Positions 48,314 through 57,189 of a DNA stretch of 64,000 nt are shown here, one piece after another. Position 1 is the first letter of the stretch. Every line of letters starts with the position of its first letter. Made by a program: the position numbers and the translations under genes. The DNA is from Tragulus kanchil. Taxonomy: Eukaryota > Chordata > Mammalia > Artiodactyla > Tragulidae. The notes under the pieces were generated by a model. That model saw only the letters and a list, made by a program, of their open reading frames with translations. It was not told the DNA's origin and did no database searches. The stretch is from the NCBI GenBank assembly GCA_022376925.1, contig JAIOJX010000030.1, forward strand, positions 171,115,298 through 171,179,297. The letters run 5' to 3'.

Positions 48314-48339
48314 TAGTATATGTGCTGCCGAAGCGAGCA
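48233..48339 (-). pseudogene. U6 snRNA retropseudogene, 5' partner of U6/LINE-1 chimera
   Basis: The minus strand begins TGCTCGCTTCGGCAGCACAT and continues through ATACAGAGAAGATTAGCATG and GGCCCCTGCG to TTCCATATTTTT. This is essentially full-length spliceosomal U6, lacking only the first G, with an extra A in the AAAAATTGG run and several changes in the 3' third. The U-run joins LINE-1 ORF2 sequence directly, in the same orientation. The 5' end meets the right target duplication at 48340. No U6-type TATA element lies 25-30 bp upstream. It is a template-switch product, not a functional gene. Confidence 0.93.
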
Positions 48340-48352
48340 TTGCTATTTAGAC
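48340..48352. repeat. Target-site duplication of U6/LINE-1 chimera, right
   Basis: TTGCTATTTAGAC, identical to 45331-45343, starting exactly where U6 ends. Confidence 0.9.
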
Positions 48353-48866
48353 CTTTGAAGAGATTATTGATAATAGCTCAGTAGTCACCTTAGTTTATTT
48401 TTCTTGAACTTCTCATTGAAGTCTTGATCTAGTTTACTTCTAAACATATGTAATTTGCCTTCTAGAAATACCTCAAATGGTACACTTTGTCATTAGCAGA
48501 GTACTGTAGCAGTGAAGGTGTATATATTCCTCATATTATAAATAATATTTTCTGTTTAGCAAGACTTTAGAAATGACTAGTTAGTAATGAACTAATTTAC
48601 ACAATCCATTATTTGTGAGTTTCTGCTTGGTATAAATAATTTTCAGTTCATTATGGTTGGTTCATCTTTAATTGCTTTAAGTTTGCAAGGAGAAATACTG
48701 AGATCACTCAGTTTTTCTTATGTGGCCATAATGTTTAATCCTTTCATGAATAAATATGCTTTAGATTTTCATGCTTTTTATTTTTTGATATCTACTGATT
48801 ATCAAGCAAGGAGTGCAGGGAATACATTTCAACTAAACACATTCTGTGTAATATTGGTAACAATTT
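48353..48866. other. Unique DNA, no gene seen
   Basis: A+T-rich non-coding DNA, the pre-insertion sequence to the right of the chimera. It recurs at 49437-49950. Confidence 0.5.
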
Positions 48867-48868
48867 AG

Positions 48869-49319
48869 GTCTTTAATCCATTTTGAGTTTATCTTTGTGT
48901 ATGGTGTTAGAGAATGTTCCAATTTCATTTTTTTGCATGTAGCTGTCCAGTTTTCCCAGCACCATTTGTTGAAGAGGCTGTCTTTGTCCCATTGTATCTT
49001 ATCTCCTCGTTTGTCAAAAATAAGGTACCCATAGGTGCGTGGATTTATCTCTGGGTTCTCTGTCTTGTTCCATTGGTCTGTATCTCTGTTTTTGTGCCGA
49101 TACCATTCTGTCTTGATGACTGTTGCTTTGTAGTATGGTCTGAAGTTCAGGAGGCTGATGTCTCCACCTCCGTTCTTCTTTCTCAGGATTGCTTTGGCTA
49201 TTCGAGGTCTTTTGTGTTTCCCTATGAACTGTGTTCTTCTTTGGTCTAGTTCTGTGAAGAATGTCATTGGTAGTTTGATAGGGATCGCATTGAATCTATA
49301 GATGACATTTGGTAGTATG
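48869..49319 (-). mobile_element. LINE-1 part of chimera (duplicate copy)
   Basis: Repeat of 47782-48232: the LINE-1 ORF2 segment adjoining U6, without the downstream 3' part. It ends abruptly at the join 48866/48869. Confidence 0.85.
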
Positions 49320-49369
49320 AAAAATATGGAACACTTCACGAATATGTGTATCATCCTCACGCAGGGGCC

Positions 49370-49400
<31 letters not shown>

Positions 49401-49423
49401 TAGTATATGTGCTGCGGCGAGCA
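49320..49423 (-). pseudogene. U6 snRNA pseudogene (duplicate copy)
   Basis: Same as 48233-48339 with 3 bases missing in the 5' stem-loop region. Followed by the same TTGCTATTTAGAC at 49424-49436. Confidence 0.88.
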
Positions 49424-49979
49424 TTGCTATTTAGACCTTTGAAGAGATTATTGATAATAGCTCAGTAGTCACCTTAGTTTATTTTTCTTGAACTTCTCAT
49501 TGAAGTCTTGATCTAGTTTACTTCTAAACATATGTAATTTGCCTTCTAGAAATACCTCAAATGGTACACTTTGTCATTAGCAGAGTACTGTAGCAGTGAA
49601 GGTGTATATATTCCTCATATTATAAATAATATTTTCTGTTTAGCAAGACTTTAGAAATGACTAGTTAGTAATGAACTAATTTACACAATCCATTATTTGT
49701 GAGTTTCTGCTTGGTATAAATAATTTTCAGTTCATTATGGTTGGTTCATCTTTAATTGCTTTAAGTTTGCAAGGAGAAATACTGAGATCACTCAGTTTTT
49801 CTTATGTGGCCATAATGTTTAATCCTTTCATGAATAAATATGCTTTAGATTTTCATGCTTTTTATTTTTTGATATCTACTGATTATCAAGCAAGGAGTGC
49901 AGGGAATACATTTCAACTAAACACATTCTGTGTAATATTGGTAACAATTTGATGATTTTCATTGTTCTGTCTCTAAAGA

Positions 49980-50202
49980 GGGCTTCCCCAGTGGCTCAGT
50001 AGTAAAAAATCTGCCTGCAGTGCAGGGGACCCAGGAATTGTTGGTTCAATCCCTGGGTTGGGAAGATTCCTTGGAGAAGGAAATGGCAACTTACTCTAGT
50101 ATTCTTGTGTTGGACAGTCTGTGAACAAAGGAGCCTGACAGGCTACAGTCCATGTAGTCTCAAGGGGTTGGACATGACTGAAGTGACTGAGCACACATGC
50201 AT
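49980..50202 (+). mobile_element. Bov-tA-type SINE
   Basis: Head GGGCTTCCCCAGTGGCTCAG, GGTTCAATCCCTGGGTTGGG, then TATTCTTGTGTTGGACAGTC, GGAGCCTGACAGGCTACAG and GGACATGACTGAAGTGACTG. GTCTCTAAAGA (49969-49979) and GTCACTAAAGA (50203-50213) flank it as an 11-bp target duplication with one mismatch. Confidence 0.9.
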
Positions 50203-50213
50203 GTCACTAAAGA

Positions 50214-51044
50214 TGCTGCCAGATTTCATTTTTCATCTGTTTTTAAATCCTGCTGAGAATTATCATAAGCTATACCCTTGGTTATTATAATGGCAAACAA
50301 TGTGAAAAGGAAATGGATTATTTAAGAAGGTAGTGGGAATTAGTGCTTAAATGAATCTATAAAGAGGAAATACAGATGTTGTAATTTCCCATAGTAATCA
50401 GAAGAGAACAAACATCGTCATCAGCCAGTGGTGAAAGTGTGCTATTTACTATGTGTCTGTAAGTTTGGGCTCCATTGCCATCAAATATTAGTGGACTCCC
50501 CCAACATTTGTTTTTATTAGATGTTACCTTCTGTTTGTATTGGATTGAATATTGTATGGTCGGGCCACTCACAGTGGCTATTCCCTTGTTCTCTGTGCAT
50601 CCCCTGCTCTACCAGTGCCTGCTTCACCTGAACCCAGCTCGTCTGACTCACCTTCCTACACACTTGCCCCAGGTCCCAGCTAGTGACAACTTATCAAAGG
50701 GGTGGTGAAGGGCACATACCTCTCTGGGAGTTTCCCTGGTAACCGAGGAGCCAAGCTGATATCAATTTCCTCTGTAACTGGCAATCTCCCCTTCCTCTTG
50801 GGAGCAGAGGCTGCTCCATGTCCTGCCTGCTGTCTGACACACATGTTGAGTGTCATTGCAGGAACTTGCTTCAGGCATGTACGGTCCCCACTATCCATTA
50901 CACCTTGGGTGTCTCTGTTGCTAACTATGGGCTCCTTCTTCAGTCTTGAAACTTAGCAAGTATAGGCCTTGTAGACCTACTGTGGGGTGCATCCCAGTAT
51001 ATTTCACTATTCATAATTGATCATTGAGTACCAACTCTGCATGT
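50214..51044. other. Non-coding DNA, unidentified
   Basis: No coding or named repeat signature. Bases 50700-51000 have the feel of an old interspersed repeat, but I cannot assign it. Confidence 0.35.
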
Positions 51045-51430
51045 TGGCCTATATGTTAACCAGCTAAATACTGGATAACAAGTTACTCCAAAATTTAGTG
51101 GCATAAAGAGTAATGCTTTATAACCTCTTACAGTGTATGTGGGTCAGGTGTCCTGCAGCAACGAGTCTGTGAAGTTCTGGCTTGGGTATATCATGAGGTT
51201 GTAGTCAGGTATCAGTGAGGATTGCTGTCTTTCAAAGATTCAGCTGCAGCTGGAGGATTCAGTTCCAATTTGGCTCCTTCACATGACTGATGAGTCTGTC
51301 TTGACTCTTGGTGGGAGACCTCTGTTCCTCTTCAAGTGGATTTCCCACAGGGCCACTTGAGTGTCCCTTGCCACAGTGGCCGGCTTTCCTAGAGTGAGCA
51401 GTTCAAGATGCCATTTACTGGCCTAACCTC
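51045..51430 (+). mobile_element. Ancient mammal-wide interspersed repeat (name not assigned)
   Basis: GATAACAAGTTACTCCAAAA, TTTAGTGGCATAAAGAGTAA, GTGTATGTGGGTCAGGTGTC and later CACAGTGGCCGGCTTTCCTA follow in order a common old mammalian repeat I recognise by text only. Confidence 0.45.
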
Positions 51431-51508
51431 AGTAGTTTCTGCTGTGTTCTGTCCCTGACGCAGCGTGAAAAGAGAGTACAGAAGAGTGTGAAAACCAGAA
51501 AGCACATT

Positions 51509-51707
51509 GTGTGTGTGTTCAGTCATGTCTTTTGTGGCCCCATGGACTGTTGCCTGCTAGTGTCTTCTCTTTATGGAATTTTCCAGGCAAGAATACTGGA
51601 TGGGGTTGCCATTTCCTTCTCCAGGGTATCTTCATGACCCAGGAACTGAACCTGTGTCTCCTGCATTGACTGTCAAATTCTTTACCATTTTGCCACCAGG
51701 AAAGCCC
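51509..51707 (-). mobile_element. Bov-tA-type SINE, antisense
   Basis: The plus strand reads TCAGTCATGTCTTTTGTGGC, CCATGGACTGTTGCCTG, CCAGGCAAGAATACTGGATG, and ends TTTGCCACCAGGAAAGCCC, the tRNA-like head in reverse. Confidence 0.88.
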
Positions 51708-52918
51708 AAGTGGGCAAGCAAGCGTCATTGGTTGCCATCTTGGGAGCTACCATGAACTGTTATTAAGGCACAGTGAAATGTCTGCTAATGCCAGATTTAT
51801 TAATCATCAGAGATTTGACAAATTTCTATGATGTATTGATATGTCGTATCACATGTATAACTGTGAAGCTGGTGAGTCATGTTTAAGGGCTCTGTATGCC
51901 TGTGATTGTCTGAGTCCTTTACTGTAAAAATAACCCTTTGGTTATCTTCTCTAGAAAAATTCAGGACTTCTCTGATGTTCTTTCCATAGTCATGGTATCT
52001 TCCCTACAGTATTTTTGGAATCAGATAACCTTTTCAGAATCTTGTGAAAGTTATGGAGTACTTTTCAACAGAAGAATATTCACACACAGTTTTACTTCAA
52101 GTTTTCACAGATTTAAGAGCACTTATTTCCAGTAAGTTAAGTTTTTTTTTCCCCCCAGAAGAGTTTAAAATATAGCACATTTAGGGAAAAAAAAAATATG
52201 CAAGACCCAGAATGTATCTGTATGGTATGATCTCCAAAGAGCGTAAATAATTATTTTCCTAAAGAATTCTAATCTATAATGCTGATCTCTCAGTTGGAAC
52301 ACCAAAGTACTCCAGTTGGAACACTCAAATAAAATTCCTCATGTATTTTATTTTCTTCTTCCTTAGTTCTTCTTATTCCCTGTTCTCTGGAGTATCTCAT
52401 TGTCTAAGCCCCCCTATTTTTAGCTTTCAGCTTGCCCACATTTTTTCTCTCTTATCTCTTCTTTCTCAGCCAGCTTTTAATTCTGTAGATTGACTTAGTC
52501 TTTCTTATAAAAGACTCTGCCAACCCTTCCTCCCTCTCAGTTTTAACTTCTTGTTCCCTCTTCTTTAATTATGCACTGACAAATCCAAATAAGAAAGTCT
52601 GGAGATGAGTGTCTTCCCAGAAGAGAGTGGGAGATCTCCTAGGCATAGGCTGACAGGAAGAAGAGCTGAGGATGAATATGGCATTTTCTTTAAGAACTCT
52701 GGTAGAGGGGGAAGCCTAAGAATTCTGGTGTTTAATTTTGAGGAGCTTTTCACATTTTAATCTAGCAGCAATTGATATGACAGTAATATCTTTAAAACAC
52801 TTTCTGTTTAGATGATCTTGTCTCTGTGAATCTCCTGGAAAGAGTCACTAAATTGCATGATCAAGTGAGTTCTGGACTCTCCTGGTGGTCTTAATAAATT
52901 ATTATCACATGTGCTCCT
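51708..52918. other. Unique DNA, no gene seen
   Basis: About 1.2 kb, A+T-moderate. A T/C run lies at 52142-52158. No exon or repeat was recognised. Confidence 0.5.
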
Positions 52919-53013
52919 TTATGTATTCTTTTAATATGATGTATTTCTATCATAGTAAAAATGTGACAGGAAATAACAACAACAAAATGTTGGTTTTTGA
53001 CCCCTTGTGCTTT

Positions 53014-53282
53014 ATTTTTTTCTGACCACTTCTGTTGGTCTTTTCATTTACCTATTTTCATCCATCTTTGTTCTATGGCCTGTGTGGGCCTCCCATTGCA
53101 GTGGCCTGTGTCGCTGCAGAGCAACGGCTCTGGGCGCATGCGCTCCAGAGCTCCAGCTTGGTATTGGATACATCAGTCCAGCTGCTCCACGGCACGTGGG
53201 GTCTTCCCAGGTGAGGGTTCGAACTAGCGCCCCTTGCACTGCAAGGTGGTGTCCTTACCCACTGGACCACCAGGGGAGCCCA
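53014..53282 (-). mobile_element. Lineage SINE (copy 1)
   Basis: Antisense. ACCCCTTGTGCTTT (53000-53013) and ACCCCTTGTACTTT (53283-53296) form a 14-bp duplication with one mismatch. The body keeps GCGCATGCGCTCCAGAGCTC and the head ends ACCACCAGGGGAGCCC. Confidence 0.9.
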
Positions 53283-53296
53283 ACCCCTTGTACTTT

Positions 53297-54029
53297 TAAA
53301 GCTTCATTAATTGGGCAGCTCTTCGAATAGGAAGCAGCCTAACACCTTGATCTTTTGTGTAATACATACTGGAGGGCTGGGTTGATCAGTTAATTGAATC
53401 TTGAGGTTAACTTCAGGTGGTCTTTATAGTCCTTCAAGGCTGCAGGAAGAGGTTAATGATGTTGGAAAAGCAGAGGACACCTGGGGTAGGCAGAATACTA
53501 AGGTAGTTCCCAAGATTCCGATGTTTCTGTCATTCCCAAATGGTAACTCTGATGGATGTTGCAACATCATTTGGTTCTTGGTGTGGCTTTAAGAAAGGGA
53601 GATTACCTTCGGGCGACCTGATTTACCGTCCCTATCTTTTCTTCTTCTCACTCATCTTACTGCCACTGGGAGAGACATGAAGTCCTTCCTGTTTCTTTTG
53701 CTTTTCTTATATACCCTTAGGCTTGCATCACCTACTGGAGTCCTTATAAATCATTTCTCTAACCATTTAGACTCTCTCCCAGATATGACATCTAGTACCA
53801 GGTGTTAGGATGAAATGTCACATTGCTATTAATCACTTCTAATTTTATTATACATTAATAATTAATGTACCTTTCCAGCATCTATTGTTCCTGTGAAATC
53901 TCTGAAGCTCCTGGAGGTCCTTCATAACCTTTTCATTTCTCCTAGTTTTCTTACCAGACTAACCTAGATCAGTGCTGCTATTGATGCTGCTTCTCGCATT
54001 CGTGAAAACAAGCCAATTGTTGCCTCCTG
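53297..54029. other. Unique DNA, no gene seen
   Basis: Non-coding sequence, repeated at 54418-55150. No feature recognised. Confidence 0.5.
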
Positions 54030-54134
54030 TGTGGAGCTCTTATGTATTCTTTTAATATGATGTATTTCTATCATAGTAAAAATGTGACAGGAAATAACAA
54101 CAACAAAATGTTGGTTTTTGACCCCTTGTGCTTT

Positions 54135-54403
54135 ATTTTTTTCTGACCACTTCTGTTGGTCTTTTCATTTACCTATTTTCATCCATCTTTGTTCTATGGC
54201 CTGTGTGGGCCTCCCATTGCAGTGGCCTGTGTCGCTGCAGAGCAACGGCTCTGGGCGCATGCGCTCCAGAGCTCCAGCTTGGTATTGGATACATCAGTCC
54301 AGCTGCTCCACGGCACGTGGGGTCTTCCCAGGTGAGGGTTCGAACTAGCGCCCCTTGCACTGCAAGGTGGTGTCCTTACCCACTGGACCACCAGGGGAGC
54401 CCA
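54135..54403 (-). mobile_element. Lineage SINE (duplicate copy)
   Basis: Same insertion as 53014-53282, in the second copy of block P. Confidence 0.9.
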
Positions 54404-55311
54404 ACCCCTTGTACTTTTAAAGCTTCATTAATTGGGCAGCTCTTCGAATAGGAAGCAGCCTAACACCTTGATCTTTTGTGTAATACATACTGGAGGGCTG
54501 GGTTGATCAGTTAATTGAATCTTGAGGTTAACTTCAGGTGGTCTTTATAGTCCTTCAAGGCTGCAGGAAGAGGTTAATGATGTTGGAAAAGCAGAGGACA
54601 CCTGGGGTAGGCAGAATACTAAGGTAGTTCCCAAGATTCCGATGTTTCTGTCATTCCCAAATGGTAACTCTGATGGATGTTGCAACATCATTTGGTTCTT
54701 GGTGTGGCTTTAAGAAAGGGAGATTACCTTCGGGCGACCTGATTTACCGTCCCTATCTTTTCTTCTTCTCACTCATCTTACTGCCACTGGGAGAGACATG
54801 AAGTCCTTCCTGTTTCTTTTGCTTTTCTTATATACCCTTAGGCTTGCATCACCTACTGGAGTCCTTATAAATCATTTCTCTAACCATTTAGACTCTCTCC
54901 CAGATATGACATCTAGTACCAGGTGTTAGGATGAAATGTCACATTGCTATTAATCACTTCTAATTTTATTATACATTAATAATTAATGTACCTTTCCAGC
55001 ATCTATTGTTCCTGTGAAATCTCTGAAGCTCCTGGAGGTCCTTCATAACCTTTTCATTTCTCCTAGTTTTCTTACCAGACTAACCTAGATCAGTGCTGCT
55101 ATTGATGCTGCTTCTCGCATTCGTGAAAACAAGCCAATTGTTGCCTCCTGGGTAAAGATCTCTGCTTGCATCCAAGAGCTGCTTCTGTTTGCCTTTCAGG
55201 AAAGATAGGACATGAACTTGCCATATCCTGTCACTAACGTTGCCAGCCCAACGTTAGTTGTGCCAGTTTGGAACAACAAAGTTCAAGCGAACACTCCTAA
55301 AGAATGGCCAA

Positions 55312-55459
55312 GGGAGCCTTTCCTGGCCATCCATTGGTTAAGACTCTGCCTTCCAGTGCAGGTGCTGAGGGCTCAGTGTCTATTCAGGGAGCTAAGATCC
55401 TGTATGCTTCACGGGCAAAAACCAAAACATTAACAAGGAGCAATAATGCAACAAATTCA
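55312..55459 (+). mobile_element. CHR-type SINE interrupted by a younger SINE
   Basis: GGGAGCCTTTCCTGGCCATC head, GTTAAGACTCTGCCTTCCAG, and a CHR-1-like tail (ACGGGCAAAAACCAAAACAT, GCAACAAATTCA) that resumes at 55682 (GTAAAGACTTAAAA) after the inserted element. Confidence 0.75.
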
Positions 55460-55663
55460 TGGGCTTCCCTGGTGGTCCAGTGGATAAGGATACCACCTTG
55501 CAGTGCAGGGGGCACCGGTTCGATCCCTGGCCTGGGAGGATCCCACGTGCCGCGGAGCGGCTGGACTGATGTGTCCAACTACCAAGCCCGAACTCTGGAG
55601 TGCAAGACCAACAGAAGTGGCCCGCCCACCCCCTCCCTCCCCGATCCCCTCCCTCCCCACAAA
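55460..55663 (+). mobile_element. Lineage SINE, internally deleted, perfect 18-bp target duplication
   Basis: AATAATGCAACAAATTCA at 55442-55459 and 55664-55681 flanks the element exactly. The head (TGGGCTTCCCTGGTGGTCC), A-box GTGGTCCAGTGG and canonical B-box GGTTCGATCCC are intact. After CTCTGGAGTGCA the usual ~85-bp middle (the GGGAGGCCCACA region) is missing and the sequence goes to AGACCAACAGAAGTGGCC, then a C-rich CCCTCCCTCCCC extension. The youngest-looking insertion in the window. Confidence 0.95.
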
Positions 55664-55785
55664 AATAATGCAACAAATTCAGTAAAGACTTAAAAAAAAG
55701 CTCCAGATTAAAAAAAATAAAAAACTTAAATCAGTCTCCTTTTTCACTGTGTTTTTTTAACCTAAGCATCCCATCAGCTTCAATT

Positions 55786-55787
<2 letters not shown>

Positions 55788-55822
<35 letters not shown>

Positions 55823-56274
55823 AAAGTATTTATTTGTCTGTGCTAGGGCTTAGTTGTGGCACACTGTCAATCTTTTTTTTTTTTTTTTGGCCACTTCTAT
55901 TGGTCTTTCATTTATTCATTTTTATCCATCTTTGTTCTTTTGACCTGTGTGGGCCTCCCATCACAGTGGCCTCTGTCGCTGCAGAGCATTGGCTCTGGGC
56001 GCATGCACTCCAGAGCTCTGCCTTGGTAGTTGGACACATTGGTCCAGCTGCTCCATGGCACGTGGGCTCTTCCCAGGCGAGGGATCAAACCTGCATCCCT
56101 TGCACTGGACCACTGGACCACCAGGGAAGCCCCACAGGGGATATGGTCTTCATGGTGACATGCAAACTCTTAGTTGCTGGCATGTGGGATTTAGTTTCTT
56201 AACCAGGGATTGAACGTGGGCCCCCTGTATTGGGAGCATGGAGTCTTGGCCACTGGATCACAAGGGAAGTCTTT
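55788..56274 (-). mobile_element. CHR-2-type SINE with a SINE nested in it
   Basis: Tail of (TTTA)n at 55788-55820, then AGTATTTATTTGTCTGTGCT and GGGCTTAGTTGTGGCACACT. It resumes after the nested element with TGCAAACTCTTAGTTGCTGG and ends CACTGGATCACAAGGGAAGT. CATCAGCTTCAATTTT (55772-55787) and CATTGGCTTCAATTTT (56275-56290) are its target duplication with two mismatches. Confidence 0.82.
55872..56133 (-). mobile_element. Lineage SINE nested in CHR-2
   Basis: T-run 55872-55888, GGCCACTTCTATTGGTC, GCGCATGCACTCCAGAGCTC, and a head ending GGACCACCAGGGAAGCCC. Near the head, TGCACTGGACCACTGGACC shows loss of part of the usual GCAAGGTGGTGTCC segment. No clear target duplication. Confidence 0.88.
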
Positions 56275-56291
56275 CATTGGCTTCAATTTTT

Positions 56292-56933
56292 AATTTAATT
56301 TAATTCTTTAAAGATTTTACAGAGTTTTGTTGTTCACAGACATGCATGTTTCCAGATCAGTCATATGCATATCCCTGGTCCCCTCACCCTTCCCAGCCAC
56401 CCCTCCATCCCACCCCTCCAGGCCATTGCACCAAACCTCTGCAGGAACTCCTGTTCCCTTAGCTCAATGACAATAGATATCTTTTTCACATTTGTTAGTA
56501 TAGGTTTCCATGTTACTCCTTCTATGTCTCCCACCACTATTCATTCCCCACAATGTCCATATGGTCTGTTCTCTGTTTTTCCATGGGTTCACTGCATGTG
56601 TTATCATTACCCTTTTACTAGATTCCATATATATGTGTTCGTATATTGTACTTGTCTTTCTCTTTTTGACTTACTTCACTTTTTATGATAGGTTCTAGAG
56701 CCAGCCACCTCATTAGGCTAGATTCCTCTGCGTTTCTTTTTACGCTGAGTAGTATTCCATTGTGTATATGTACCAGAGCTTCTTTATCCATTCCTTCCTC
56801 GATGGACATCTACATTGCTTCCATGTCTGACTGTTGTATAGAGAGCTGCAATGAACACTGGGGTATAGGTCCTTCTTTTAGTTTTGATTTCATCCAGGTA
56901 TAAGCCTAATAGTGGGATTGCTGGGTCGTACAG
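56292..56933 (-). mobile_element. LINE-1 3' end, 5'-truncated, perfect 14-bp target duplication
   Basis: TGGCTTCAATTTTT at 56278-56291 and 56934-56947 flanks it. Content is the 3' UTR (GAGTTTTGTTGTTCACAG) and the ORF2 C-terminus up to the GGGATTGCTGGGTCGTACAG region, where it is truncated. 642 bp. Closely similar to 14667-15302. Confidence 0.92.
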
Positions 56934-56947
56934 TGGCTTCAATTTTT

Positions 56948-57189
56948 GATGTTAGTTCCCCATACCAGTCCTGTCTTCCCCTGGAGTTGCCACGATGTCC
57001 CCAATGGCTATACCATGTTTTGTACAGATGGACACAGCGAATATTTGTTAAATATATTAATGGAAGAAGGTAGGCATCATGGAAAGTAGGCTGAATTGAT
57101 CAGCTTTTGAAGAGTCATAAAATAGACATTCTTCAGTCTTCCACAGCTCCCAGTTTGACTCACATGTGGTTTAAGTGAGGGCTCGGCCG
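56948..57189. other. Unique spacer
   Basis: No recognised feature. Confidence 0.5.

Larger units (their letters stand above)
47782..49950. repeat. Direct duplication O (47782-48866 / 48869-49950)
   Basis: Period 1087, then 1084 after 3 bases are lost in the U6 5' end (CCGAAGCGAGC against CGGCGAGC). The first copy begins in the last bases of block N. The second copy holds a partial LINE-1 plus a second U6 that lack the rest of the LINE-1, as expected if the block is not a real insertion. Confidence 0.92.
52919..55150. repeat. Direct duplication P (52919-54029 / 54040-55150)
   Basis: Period 1121, constant. The copies look identical by eye over 1.11 kb, including a SINE with its target duplications. 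The spacer is 10 bp (TGTGGAGCTC). Confidence 0.93.

Noticed and set aside
48233..48339. A functional U6 snRNA gene
   Set aside because: Several changes in the body, fusion to LINE-1 after the U-run, target duplications and no TATA element at the usual place upstream show a retropseudogene.
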